Shown here one piece after another: positions 44,807 through 56,862 of a DNA stretch of 64,000 nucleotides. Numbering within the stretch: the stretch's first letter is position 1; each line of letters begins with the position of its first letter. A program made the position numbers and the translations under genes. The stretch comes from Gloeophyllum trabeum ATCC 11539 (taxonomy: Eukaryota > Basidiomycota > Agaricomycetes > Gloeophyllales > Gloeophyllaceae): assembly GCF_000344685.1 (NCBI RefSeq), contig NW_006920411.1:473192-537191 (forward strand), in the 5' to 3' direction. The notes below the pieces were generated by a model. That model ran no database searches and was not told where the DNA came from. It worked only from the letters and a program-made list of their open reading frames with translations.

Positions 44807-46510
44807 GCTGTAGAGTCCCAGCCCGTTCGGCATCCTGCCCACCCTCGTTGCATATCAATATCACAAATCCCGTCACTCACCTCTGCGAGCCATTAGGAGG
44901 TGTGCATCGATCCATTGCTGACACTTAGAGTGTATACACTGACCTATGGGGTAGAAGGCCAATCGCAAGCTCAAGCTGCTGAGCGCGATTCCGGTAGACC
45001 GGAAGCACTACATTACGGGACGGATTCGGACGACGTATCCGTCGCGAGTTTGTTTGAGCCGCCTCCCATCCTCTCGGATGAGGAGCCTGACTCAGTCCCT
45101 GGGCTCACTGTGATTGGCAGCACTGCTTGTGAGGTTTAGCAAGCGCACAGGCTATTATGTTACAGTATGAGAGGGTGCTCACTATGCCTCGCAATCTTTG
45201 CAGCTTTGTAACATTAGGGATCAGTTTCTGGAGCAGACCTGTATATGGATCATGATGTGCTATCTAATGTTAGTCCCATTATACAATCACAAAAGCATAG
45301 CATTGAGGGGGTGCCGAATCATCTTCAATAGGGCACGTTCCATGGAGTGAGTTCAGGTTGGCCCCTGCCGAAGTTGAGAGTCACTGGACCGTACGCTGGC
45401 ATTGTGGCACTGAATCGATTACAATCCCGAATCCCCGCTACACACATCTTCCAACCTGCACTGGAGTCTCTTCACGAGGGTCACATAACGGCACTCCTTC
45501 CAGTTATATGGTCGCAGATACCGCATATTGTGTTGTTCCTGTGTATGGCGGAACGGCGCCTGAGGGAAGTGAGTTTTCATGTTAGAAACCATCCACCTAG
45601 GATCCTAAAGCCTTCTGAACAGTTGATACCGTCTATGTGGAGAATGCGCTCGTCTGTCAACACTCCTCCGACAAGCGCATCTAACGGTTATATCTTGACG
45701 GTTACCGCGATCCGTTAAAGTACGTGGCAGAATGAAGTGCTACGTACATACATGGGGCATGTAAAATCCATCGTTATCCGTAAGTGCAACGACATACTGG
45801 ATATAGGCAGCAGCGGGGCTAAATCCACGTCTGACATGGAGAGTTTACTCGTGTTGTGTATGGACGTGACTTACATGATATGCGCCCCCATTACTCATGC
45901 CTAAACAGCCACGTATCAGTCCTCGGGGCACGGAGGGACGACGTTGATACCTATACTGCTCGAGTACATTGCTTCTCCCTTCATTGCTAATTCACCCATC
46001 TCCCACCTATCTTATGAACGGCGAATGTCCCGTGGCGGGACATCGGTGAACAGCTTGCCGGTCGCTTGGAATACAAGATCGCATTGCATGGCTCTACGCC
46101 AATCGCCTCGGAGAATCCATAATACGTCATACTTATTCTGGAGGAACAACGCATTGCCTGCCTCTTTCAATCGTTATGCGTCCGCGTCAATGTACGACTT
46201 TCGCGACCTGAAAGCAAGATAGAATCCAAGGGTAAGGTGTCGAGTCTGTTCAACTTCGTCGACCATCCCTTGAAATATCGCGAATCGTGCGAACCAAATG
46301 GTCACGAACTTAACTAATAAGATTACGGCGGCCAGCCTTCCATACATACACGCGCAGCTGCATGGTCGAACTAGTAGGACTTACACAATGTCCTATTCCG
46401 TCCAAATAACTCGAGAACAGACGGAATCCAGTCTTGCAGATTTTTGTGTCGTCTGCCCCGCCCACGACGTGTCGATACAGAGTAAGGAGGGATATCAGCG
46501 TACGAAATCA
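44807..46510. other. Intergenic, no supported gene
   Basis: About 1.7 kb. One open frame at 44900-45139 (acidic, proline-rich) could be an exon of something unresolved, but no partner exon was found. Otherwise I see nothing coding. Confidence 0.45.
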
Positions 46511-49489
46511 TCACGACTCTGGTAACGAAAGGCGAGCACTCTTGGGCTTTCTACTAGTACCAACTTGGTCTTCGCTTTTCCGCTTATATGTGAAAGACGG
46601 TGCGTGTTGACCGGCAAAATGAGATAGGAGTGCTTGGTAGACGTCACGCGTGGGGTTTTGCGGGTTGCGGAAGCCCAGAAATCGAAGTCGGAGACATGAG
46701 ACGCGTCGTGCGCCCGAGTTGTATTGGGCCTTGATTTCGCGGATGGACAGGTGACTGCATTCCGGGACTCTGTCCTTAACAATTTGCGAGTATGCCACCT
46801 TTGTCTTGGACGTTTACTCGTCAGAAGCTGCTATTTGAGTGACAGTCGCCGTGTTTACTCACATCATCTGTGAATGTGCACCACTCTTCAGAGGACAGGT
46901 CTTCAGCTTGACAGACTTCATAGAACCCAGCAAAGAACAGTTTCGTGGTGGTGGAAAGATGGGAGACGTTCACAAAAAGAGCTCGTTGTTTAGACTGCGC
47001 TAGGGCGGCAAGATCTCTTTCAGATGCCGTGAAAATATATCCATCTTTACCTGGTGCATAGGGACACCAGGGATTCCGATCTAGTCTGGGGCATAGATAA
47101 CTTGTGATACCGAGGTACGAAAGAGGGTAAAGACCTTGCTTGTCCTTGGGAATGCTGTCCCACGATGAAAATTTAGAAAGAATCGGATCCAAAAACTGTG
47201 AATACCTTGTAACAAGGCCCTTCTTGCTGCCGCCGAGAGCTTTGTTTAGTTCTACCTTGGTAAAGTGCGCGATGCCATCCGAAAAATCGGGCATGTCCCC
47301 TGCATGGTTTAGTGGCGGCCCCACCACTTGGAGTGTCTCGAACTGTGCAAGCCGCCCCGCGGGGATAGGCGAGATATATGACCCTGCCAGCGGGAACATA
47401 CGGCCTCGCCCATCTGACGGAGCCCCGACTGGGGTTATTTGGGGCGGCAGTACGTGTATGAATCGGACCGGGCAATTAGTCACCTCATATTTCAACTCGT
47501 TAGCATACCCTGCGCAAGCAAACACGGATGTGACATACCTCTCGACTTGACTGCTCGTCATTATTCGGAGTAGCAGCCACGGTCTCCAAAACCGGCGCCG
47601 CCTCAGATGGGAGTCTTCCAGTATTTTCCTTGACGGGTGTGTTCATTTGAGGTGTCGCATCCAGTTGGTTCTGCAGGTCAACGATGCGACCATCCTTCTG
47701 GACAACCTCGGCGTGTAAATCCGACAGCTGTGCTACCAACGCTTCTTTCTGCTGCCGAATCGAGTCGAGTTCTTGCTCTCGGCTGTCCAAACGATCCTGT
47801 TTTTGCCTAGCCAGATCCTCCAGGTCGGATAGTTGCTTCCGGAGGGCCACATTTTCTTCTCCAAGCTTCGTCATTGCCACTTTAGCCGCCTCCGCTGCTT
47901 CATTATCCTTTTCCGCGAGAGACTTGTGCTCTGTTATCTGGAGAGAGAGCGCCTTGTTGTCTCCCTGAAGCTTGATCATTGCCACTTCTGTTAATGCCGC
48001 CGCTTCAGCATTCTTCGCCGCGAGAAACTTGTGCTCTGAAACCTGACAAGAGAGAGCTTCGTTTTCTTGCCGAAGCTGCGCCATTGCCACTTCGGACACT
48101 GCTGCTGCTTCACTGTTCTTCGCCGCGAGAGACTCGTGCTCTGACATCTGACGAGAGAGAGCTTCGTTCTCCTCCATGAGCCTTCGATTCTGTTCCGCAA
48201 GCTCATCATGCTGCCCAAGACAACCGCGTCTCCCTTATCAATGGCTCGACGGAGAGAACAGCGGACAGTCTCACCGTGACCTTGAGCTTCTCCATGTCCT
48301 CACGCACTTGCTGCATGGCTTTCATTCTCTGTATGCGTTCATCCAACTACACAGAAACGGTCAACCGCGGCTGCTCTCTTGAGCGAATATTCTTACGTCG
48401 GATAAAAGCAGGATCTTCATCTTGTTGAGCTTGCTGTTGTCCCTGTCTAGCTTCTGTACGCGAGTTGTGAGCTGTGGAAGAGAGTACACATCCCGCTAAT
48501 ATTAGTGGGAGTTCGGCATGGTCGGGGCCCAAGACGCACTGATGCTACAGTCGCATCCAATGTCTCCTTCTCATTCCGTAGATTTTGCATGTCCGAGATT
48601 GACTTGGTAAGCTTTCCAGCAGCACAGTCAGCGGTATTACTAGGCGCACGTAAGAGGAGGCACACACTTCACTCAAACACTCGTTAAGGGCAGCTTGAAG
48701 GGAAGACGTATTCCCGCGGAGGACGTTCTTCTCCTTGAGCTGCTCTTCTGCTTCATGTATCACCTTCTCTAGCTAATGTACGATGTGAGCCATGGGCGGA
48801 ATAGCATCCAGCATGAGACGTACGTCTATCTTCTCCGTTAGAACTCGTTGCAGATCCTCCTTGAGGACGTTCTTCTCTCTCACTTGCTCCTGGGCCTCGA
48901 GGAGGTCCATCTCCAACTATTCAAGTCAACGCATGGCCGTACACCAATACCTGGGAAGACACTCACCTTCGTCTTCTGCTCTAGAACTCGCCTCAGTTCG
49001 TTCTCAAATGCATACCTCTCGCGCCGCGCTTCATTAGTTACGTGATTGGACTTCTCCAGCTGAAGCAAGAGAGAACAATACGGATCAAAGGTGTGGCCAC
49101 TCTGACATACAACTGGAGGAGCAACTCACATCGCACTTGAAGCCCTCTCTCTCCTTCTCCATTTCTCTCAAGCGTATATTCAAGTCATCCTTTTCTTTCT
49201 CCAGTTCCCCCAGGCGTACGTTCAGGGTATCTCTTTCGTGTTCAAGATCTCCCAAGCGTACATTCAAGCCCTTCAGATGAGGATTATCCTCATCGACCAG
49301 GCTATAGACCGCTCCCTACCCGCTCTCAGCCACGGGCACTCGCTGCTTACGATAGACTTCTCATTGACGTACCCTCTGAAGCTCTTGCACCCGCTTCCGC
49401 AATTCAACGATCTCCATCGAATATTGCGATATCTTGCGGCCCATGTTCCCTATGAGGGTAGCGTCGAAGTCCGCCCCCGCTTCTGCCAT
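46511..49489 (-). CDS. Coiled-coil protein with conserved C-terminal domain (DUF6697-like), copy C
   Basis: Starts at 49489 (MAEAGADFDATLIGNMGRKISQYSMEIVELRKRVQELQR). Many short exons encode heptad-rich coiled coil: LNVRLGDLEHERDTLNVRLGELEKEKD, RRERYAFENELRRVLEQKTK, MEENEALSRQMSEHESLAAKNSEAAA repeated in variant form to 47550. Within it a roughly 39-residue unit (NEALS-Q-SEH--LAAKN-EAAA--EVAM-L) recurs about three times. From 47500 the globular part follows: YISPIPAGRLAQFETLQ, DGIAHFTKVELNKALGGSKKGLV, LCPRLDRNPWCPYAPGKDGYIF, ALFVNVSHL, KLFFAGFYEVCQAEDLSSEEW, ECSHLSIREIKAQYNSGARR, RLRFLGFRNPQNPTRDVYQALL and a basic tail. The C-terminal domain resembles what I remember of DUF6697; function unknown. 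Paralog of the plus-strand gene at 52950. Confidence 0.7.
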
Positions 49490-49766
49490 GATGTCCGCTT
49501 CTCTGGCACGGCCTATCCCTCCTCAAAACCCCGAAGTAGTAGAATACCTTTCAACAAGCTTGTTGAATACTCGTGTTATAGTCGTCGTTTGTGAGTTATA
49601 AGGTGGCCTCCGTCGCCGCAGTCGGCGCTGGAGAGAAGGCACGAGCCTGTCAATCATACTTGCGGGCGAGAATACGTATTCCCATAAGCGCGCCTGCGGG
49701 ACCCACAAATAGCCACTCTGATCCTTCCCCAGCCGCGACTAGCACCCGGGTCCGCGTGTACGGGGC

Positions 49767-51048
49767 ATGATGGCGGTGAACTACTGGTTGATGAAGGCTG
49801 AGCCAGACTCCAGGATTATCAAAGGAATGGACGTGAAGGTGAGCGCGGAAGAAGATCCGGACGCGTCGGGGCGGCGTCACACTTGACTTTCACCGTACGA
49901 GCAGCTGGATCTGATGACGCGAGGCGCAGTTCAGCGTGGACGATTTCGAGTGTCTTAAGACGACTGCCTGGGAGGGCGTGCGCAATCATGAAGCGAAGAA
50001 TTTGATGAAGAGCATGAAAGTCGGAGATCAGGTGTGTCGAGGCTGCTCAAGGCGCACCTCATACCGGAACGTGAATGGCGTGTTAGGTGCTATTTTATCA
50101 TTCGAATTGCAAGGATCCCGGTGGGTGGCGATCTTCGTGTTCGCGAGAGAGTTCCTCTGACGCGTGGGTTTACGTCGGGACAGGTATCGCTGGTTTCGCG
50201 GAGGTACGTCGGTAGCGTGCATGACGTGCTGTATGATAATGCTGCCCCATGTCGCAGGTCTGCAAAGAAGCCTACCCGGATTGTGCGTGCTAACCCCTCT
50301 ACGAAAACTGCAACTCACTTTGCATTCGCTTTCCGCAGACACTGCGTGGGATACGTACGTCTACCGCCCTCTACCACTTACCGTACCTCACGGCGCCGTA
50401 TAGGAGTCATCCATATTATGACCCGGTGGGCTCGGAATTGTTCCATCTCAGACATCGCGACCCTCTACTTACACGAATACGCCTAGAAAACGGATAAGGA
50501 CAACCCGAGGTGGTACATGGTGGATCTAGCATTCAAATCTCGCGCGAAACACTTTGTACCCTTGTCACTACTTCGACACATTGCCGCCCTTCCGTCAAAC
50601 ACTCCGCCATCCTCAATTGAGTACTTGGGGGAGGATGGCGTGCAATCTATCAAAAGTGTGTTATCTACCCTTTTCCGAGTCCCCGATATAAAAGGGCCGC
50701 CTTGCTGACCCTTGGGTTGTAGCGATGGCGCTTGTTACCCGAGGTCGCCTGAGTGTGCAGAAAGTCGAACAGAACACTTGGGATGCGCTCCAGCTCCTGG
50801 CTGAAAGAGGGGGGTGGGAGGATTTGGACTTGAAAGGCAAGGAGAAGGGCGGAAAAAGGGGGACGGCGAAGAACGCGAAGGCTGGTGCAGGAAGCAAAAA
50901 GGGAAATGCCGCAAATGAGTCCGGCGAGGAGGAGGTGAGCGAAGAACAAGGGGAGAAGTCCGCGGCGGGAAGGGGCAGGAAACGAAAGACGGCAGACGAA
51001 GATGAGGCAACCCCGAGAAGGTCGACGCGTACGCGGGCAAAGAAATAA
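49767..51048 (+). CDS. EVE-domain protein (THYN1-like) with basic C-terminal tail
   Basis: Starts at 49767 (MMAVNYWLMKAEPDSRIIKGMDVK). Exons join to FSVDDFECLKTTAWEGVRNHEAKNLMKSMKVGDQ, LFYHSNCKDPG, AGFAEVCKEAYPDC, TAWD, DNPRWYMVDLAFKSRAKHFVPLSLLRHIAAL, and after an intron LVTRGRLSVQKVEQNTWDALQLLAERGGWEDL. That is the EVE fold in order: NYWLMKAEP, WEGVRN, FYHS, AEV-KEAYPD, W--VD, and the LV-RGRLSVQ end. EVE domains bind modified bases in DNA or RNA, such as 5-methyl or hydroxymethyl cytosine. The last 80 residues are Lys/Arg-, Gly- and Glu-rich and end RRSTRTRAKK, a probable nuclear targeting and nucleic acid binding tail. Stop TAA 51046-51048. Middle exon borders (50085-50480) are approximate. 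Confidence 0.82.
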
Positions 51049-51360
51049 TCTTGGTGATATGTCAGTGAGGGTGTATGCTCCGGTCACATGCTTTACGTCG
51101 TCCTTGTTTATTTCTCTCATCTAGTTGCTGAAGTAATGCTGCAGTGATTGGTTCCGTGTGGCAGTGACCAAGCTAATTAACGAGACGCGTCTGCCGCCGG
51201 GACGCGATCGGCCCTGCCCTAAGCTGATCGGGATCACGTGCCTTGAAGTACACTCCGAGTCTCCTCACTGACGTTCTGGTCGCGTCGATATGACGTTCAC
51301 TACGAGCTCCATACTCACTATGATCCATTGCGCCTGCTTCAAAATCAATATGCCTCGACG

Positions 51361-51366
51361 TATAAA
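51361..51366 (+). promoter_or_regulatory. TATA-like box before the SDR gene
   Basis: TATAAA only 21 bases before the ATG at 51382. If it is used, transcription would start downstream of that ATG, and translation would begin at a later one such as 51502 (ACCATGG). This leaves the N-terminus of the SDR open. Confidence 0.35.
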
Positions 51367-51381
51367 GTCCCCCAGCTCGCC

Positions 51382-52510
51382 ATGTTCTCCCTCTTCCGCA
51401 ATACACCTCGTCTGTTCTCGAGACCACCACCAGCCGCTGCTGCAAAACCGCTCAATTTCAGGCCTACTCAGAGTTACAGATTCGTAGCGACGAAAGCAAC
51501 CATGGCCGAAGGAAACAAGAAATTTACCATCCAAAACCTCTTCAATGTTGAAGACTGGGTCGTCGTGATCACAGGCGGCGCGACGGGCATTGGCCTGATG
51601 ATGGCGCAGGCCTTCGCCAACAACGGCGCGCGCGTCTACATTACGAGCCGACGCCAAGAGGCGCTTGAGACCGCCGCGAAGACGTGGGGAACTTCTTTGG
51701 CTCATCCCAAAGGCAAGATCATCCCCATTCAAGCCGACATTACCGAGAAGCCGAGTATCGAGAACTTGGTGAAGCAGGTTTCGCAGAAGGAGAAGTATGT
51801 CGACGTGTTGGTCAACAATGCTGGTATAAGTGTAGGGAGCAGCTCGGTGGAGAAGGGGCATGAGAGCGCAGAGGAGTTGGCGAAGGAGCTCTTCAGTGAG
51901 GAGCAGAAGAACTGGGAAGATGTGTACCGGACCAACGTCATCGGGTATGTGTACCGAATGTTTTCCCAGCGTGAACCGATATACTGATGCATATATGCGC
52001 TCAGATACTTTTTTACGACAGTGGCGTTCCTTCCTCTGCTAAGTGCGGCGTCAAAGGCACGTCCAGGACATACTGCCGCGGTCATCAACAACACTTCGAT
52101 GTCTGGAATCACCCGCACGACGCAGCACCACTACAAATACAACGTGTCGAAGGGCGCCGCGATTCACCTTAACACGCTGCTGGCGCAGGAGCTCCGTCGG
52201 CCTGGTGTCAAGGTCCGCGTCAACAGCGTCGCACCTGGTATCTTCCCCTCAGAAATGACCAGTGAGTAGTATATACTTTGGGACTCCGCGCTTCCAGATG
52301 CTGACTGTTGAACTAGCCAACGAGTCGGACGAGACGAACAAGAGCCAGATCCCTGTTGACGAAAGCTACGGCGAGAAGAAGGGTATTCCGGCTGGTCGTC
52401 CAGGACGGGAGGAAGATATGGCGCAGCTCGTCCTGGCGATGGCCGTGAATGAGTACTTGTACGGGCAAACTATCGCGCTCGATGGAGGTTACCTCCTCGA
52501 GCACCCTTAA
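51382..52510 (+). CDS. Short-chain dehydrogenase/reductase
   Basis: The ATG at 51382 gives MFSLFRNTPRLFSRPPPAAAAKPLNFRPTQ, a basic leader that could be a mitochondrial presequence. A second good start (ACCATGG) lies at 51502 just before the mature domain. The Rossmann core is clear: VVVITGGATGIGLMMA (cofactor loop TGxxxGxG), ITSRRQEAL (Arg pair suggesting NADP), VDVLVNNAGIS, INNTSMSG (catalytic Ser), YKYNVSKGA (YxxxK, Tyr codon 52138-52140), RVNSVAPG and a C-terminal YLYGQTIALDGGYLL. Two introns, near 51945 and 52263. Stop TAA 52508-52510. A NAD(P)-dependent oxidoreductase; substrate unknown. It lies with the EVE gene between the two coiled-coil paralogs. Confidence 0.9.
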
Positions 52511-52949
52511 AGGGGTTTGCACGGGTTTCAGAATAGGGAACGTGAAAGAAGTACGATTATAATGTGTATCGATAGTGTATTTTTGCCTCGAGCTCGAGCT
52601 TGATACCGATTGAATCAATCACATCATTCAGTCCGACTTACACCGCTTTAACTTGAACTACGACGTCGACCAGTGTACGTATGGAGCGCGAGGCCACCTG
52701 TCAATGTATGCATGCTCTGTAAGCATAGTTTGCATGAGGTGGCCTTGCACCGTTGCCGGCGGCGACGTTGACTCGAAGAAGAGATCTGCGTTAGATCTGC
52801 GGAAGTAATTGATGGGCTGCTTAGCGCGCGCACCGAGGCAGTCAACGACTTGGACGCGTCCTCGCCCATTACCTGCTCGTTCTTGAATTCGCAAATCACG
52901 AGAAGTTCAATCTCCCAGGGAAGGAGGGGCATTGGCAAGATCTGCCGTT
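52511..52949. other. Intergenic, promoter of coiled-coil gene D
   Basis: About 440 bases; no gene seen. It must contain the SDR 3' end and the promoter of the next gene. Confidence 0.45.
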
Positions 52950-55255
52950 ATGGACGCGGTGAACCAAGACAGCCAGGCGGAGGACGACTACGAGCTCATC
53001 GAACGGCTGGCAAAGAAGGTCGCGCACTATGGCGCGCAGAATAAAGCTCTGCGGGTTCGCGTGAAGGATCTCGAGGAGGTACGCTGGATCCGTTTCTGCT
53101 ATAGGATGTAGAAGGGATATGCCTAACGTCCTGCCCGTATACTATAGAACTTGAATGAACGCGACGCCGAAACCACTCGTCGCGTGAAGGAGCTTGAGGA
53201 GGTATATATATGCTGATGCCGCTAAGAAAAGCCTGATACCTAACGTCCTCCGTGTTGTCTATAGACCTTGACTGAACGCGGCGCCGAGGCTGCTGGCCTT
53301 CGCGTGCGTGTCTCGCAACTTGAGGAGGTAAGCTAGTTTGTGTAGCCACGGTCATATATGCTCTCGGCTAAGTAGCCGCTGCGCTCTACAAGTCTCTAGC
53401 GAGAGTCAAATATGAACGGGAATCGGATCGGGTTGCAAGAGTGGAGGACACTGGGCTCCGGACCCAGGTACAGGAGTTGAAGGAAGAAAAGGACCAAATT
53501 TGGGGCGAGGTAAGTTATTGTTGAATGGAAAGACCTCGAGCTCTGTCTCTTTGTGCTGACACGTTCGCAGTGGCACAAGGCAATGGCAGATTCCTTCGAA
53601 AAGGATCAAGCGCTGGACAAACTCCGGAAGGAAAATTCTATGCTTCGCGCCCAGCTCGCCGATGTGAGGAAGATTAAGAGCGAGAGTACTGATGCCCTGA
53701 GTACCAATGAGGCATATATGCCAGTCCTCCTCGCGGAGCGTGATTCTGCGAACATACGGGCAGCGGATGCGGAAGCCAGACTGGTCGAGGGAGAGGCGCG
53801 CAGTGCCGAGCTGGAGAAGCGCCTGCAAAACGTATCTCGCGAGAAGCAGTCCCTGGAAGAGTCCGTCCAGATTCTGACAGGGGAGCGGGATGCTAGATCT
53901 GAGGCGCTGGATAGTATACAGCGAATTCATCAGGAGTCGTCTCAGCTGGTCAGTGCAAGCTGCTCCTAGCACTCCGCGCTGACACGGAGATAATTAGCTA
54001 GCCAACCTTATGATTCAGGTGGAGCAGAAAGAGGACGAACTGGGAAGACTTCGTCGTGCTCTTGCATGTCCTGGTGGATATGCCGCGACACCCAATACGT
54101 CGAAGATCTCCACCCGCTCGGTAGGATATGTGGGCATATAATACGTCTTCCACGTCCTGACATTTTATAGGCAGTGACGAGCTCGTCCCAGACAAGTTCA
54201 TCCCAGACCAGTACCGTATCTTCATCCAGGAGAACACGCTCTCACATGCGTCGACTTGGGTGCGGCTTGGAAGGAGAATTGAGCGATTTATCCGACCAAG
54301 ACGACGCCAGCACGGACGAAGATGCAGCTGTTGTACAAAGGAACTCTCGATTTCACCCAAAGCAACTGTCGTATGTTTCGCCCATCCCAAAAGGGCGGAT
54401 GCAGGTCTTCGCGTCCCTCCGAGCTCAGGCACCAGTGGATCCGAGTCTCCTACCACCCGATTTCCCGGACGACATAGCTCATTTTACAAAGACCGAATTA
54501 GCGGATAATCTTGGAGGAAATAAGCAAGGCCTTATAGTGAAGTACGCGATTCACACCCTACGAGAATCGACGTATTGCTAACAAGCTCTGATTGATAGCA
54601 TTGCAAAGGAGAAATGGCACCTCCACCGGCTCTCCCATGAGCTCGGTATAACAGGTTACTTATGCCCGAAGCTAAATCAGAACCCGTGGTGCCCGTACGC
54701 ACCTGGTAAGGATGGCTACATGTTTGTAGGCCTCGGAGGAGACGCCGTAAAACTCGTGGAGCCGGAACAGCGCGCGCTCTTTGTCAACGTCTCTGAGGAC
54801 CAGAAGTCCAAACTGTTCTTTGCCGGATTTTATGAGGTATGCAAGGTGGAGGACGTGACGCTGGATGAATGGAATACAATACCAGACTATGTCAGAACTC
54901 GTCCTCTTACTCTATAACGCGGACATCCTTGTCTGACCGTGGTTGATCGTGCTAGGTCAAATCTCAATATTCTCAGACCACGAAGGACAAAGTGGCGGAG
55001 TGTTCTCACATGTCTGTCCGGGATATCAAGGCGCAATACGACATCGGCGTTCGGCGAGCTCCCTGTCGAAGGCTTCGTTTCCTGGGTTTCCGTAACCCAA
55101 AAGACCCTTCGCGCGACGCTTACCAGGCGCTAATCACCCATTTTGCTACCCCGCCTCGCACTGCGGCCGCCGCCACAAATAAAAGGAAAAGCGAGGATCG
55201 CCTTTCGAATGTCAGGAAGACAAGGGTGCGATTGTCCCTGCCCCAGAGGCCTTGA
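52950..55255 (+). CDS. Coiled-coil protein with conserved C-terminal domain (DUF6697-like), copy D
   Basis: Starts at 52950 (MDAVNQDSQAEDDYELIERLAKK). The coiled coil is encoded by short repeated exons: after ...RVKDLEE come NLNERDAETTRRVKELEE (53148-53201) and TLTERGAEAAGLRVRVSQLEE (53265-53327), each on its own exon. Longer heptad stretches follow (MADSFEKDQALDKLRKENSML..., 53580-53950). A Ser/Thr-rich linker precedes the C-terminal domain: SYVSPIPKGRMQVFASL, DDIAHFTKTELADNLGGNKQGLI, LCPKLNQNPWCPYAPGKDGYMF, ALFVNVSEDQKSKLFFAGFYEVC, ECSHMSVRDIKAQYDIGVRR, RLRFLGFRNPKDPSRDAYQALI, ending LSLPQRP, TGA 55253-55255. Paralog of copy C in opposite orientation. Function unknown; coiled coil plus domain suggests a structural or adaptor protein. 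Confidence 0.75.
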
Positions 55256-56862
55256 TCCTTCCTCGTTTGCCTTATGTTATGAGCGAACAACCCCTGAACG
55301 CGCAGTATGGAATACTGCAAAGCCTGCGGGGAGCTTGACAAGACGTCTCATATAACTTAGAACCATACCGGCCTGGGTATGGCCTTCCCGTTACAGTCCA
55401 TAATCTCCGTCTTTATGACGAGACCATGAAGCCAGTGTTGTGAATAACATATCACTCGCTGTGGTTGCTGCGGTGAGCATGATGCCCCATTGCACCCCAA
55501 GTCAGTACGCACTGTATGTTTATGCGCAGCAGATTCAAAACACCTTGCTAGTGGCCGGATGGAGCGGCAATTTTAGGACCCGAGACTAAAACTAGTACTC
55601 CCCGGGTAATCTATCATTGGCCAACGTCATGAAGCTGCATGCTTATAGCTAGTAAAGGCCGACTGGAGATGGATGCACCTGATCGCAGTAGGAGTCGAGT
55701 GCTGCTGGGAGTGAGTGAAAAGCCAGTCAGGACTCATGCACAGCCCCCTCGTGCGTCGATCTCAGCGTGATCTAGATAAATTCCTTGGCGTACCTCCTGA
55801 GCAACGACCGCCCAAGCGTAGACCACAGGGGCCCATACGCGCGAGTATGCATGACCATTGGAAGTACATCGTCATACACTGAGCTTGTTCGAAGAGGTAT
55901 TTACGAGAGGTTGAGTTGGAGACGACGCGCGTGTACTTTAGCTTGACATGCTGTTTTGGCTACGTGCTCATACATACAAAGCTGTGAAGCTATATATGGA
56001 CCACAATCCAGGAGCGTACCTGAGCTTGCCCCGGTTGAGCCTGGCCGTCTGAGAGCCGACTTGGAATATCCAGCAAACGGCAGTGTGTGGATTTCTGATA
56101 GAAGAACTTAGACTTCAGAGGCAGTCGAATGGGCGCAGCAGCGAGTTCGGCACGGTCATGGCGGGTCATAGCACCCACCCCCTCGAGAATCATGAGCACT
56201 GTATCATATGGGAAATCTGATACTTGAGGAGTCATGAAACATATACTCCAGGTGGACCAATATCAGCATTGTGCGCAGCGATGGTGGGTCAGAAGGTACG
56301 GGAGCCAGCGGTGGCAGACATGCAGTATCATACACCGACGGAAAGCTAGCGCCTCGCGAAAAGAGCTCGGATGAGAAAAGGTAGAGGTGGATTCCGGAAA
56401 CCTACGTTGCTGCGGTTGGCTTTCATAGCATCATGTCCGGGGTTTACACGACAGGCGCGCCTGACATGCGACGACGACCGAGAGCCTCTTGTCGGCAGCT
56501 GCAGGGCTATCAGCAGTCGAAGGTGGAGGATCAGACTCACCGAAACCTATTCTAGCTATCTATCATAACGGTAGATAGCTTGAATGAATACACTTGATCG
56601 AGAGTATTTTTGCTGAGCTGGAGGGTCCCCCGTGTAAATAAGATCGCGGAACAGGGGGAATTAACGGCATCGCAAACACTGCCTCCGAGCAAGAACCGGT
56701 CCTGTGACGAAAAGTATTCTGGTCGCCTATGGCATGCTGGCGCTGGGCGCGCAAGCGCTGCTGTGCAACTGCGCCCTTGTCGCAGGTTGGATTCCCCTTT
56801 CCACCGGAATTCGAGCGCATATAAGAGAGCGCTCCTGCAGGCTTGGTGGTTGCTGAAAACGC
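55256..56862. other. Intergenic, no supported gene
   Basis: About 1.6 kb. Short open frames occur on both strands (for example minus 56552-56998, which overlaps the following gene) but none shows domain, splicing or membrane character. It contains the promoter of the SPFH gene. Confidence 0.45.

Noticed and set aside
44900..45139. Acidic 79-codon open frame after unknown protein B
   Set aside because: No splice partner or similarity to copy A's last exon could be shown, so it is not called as an exon or gene.
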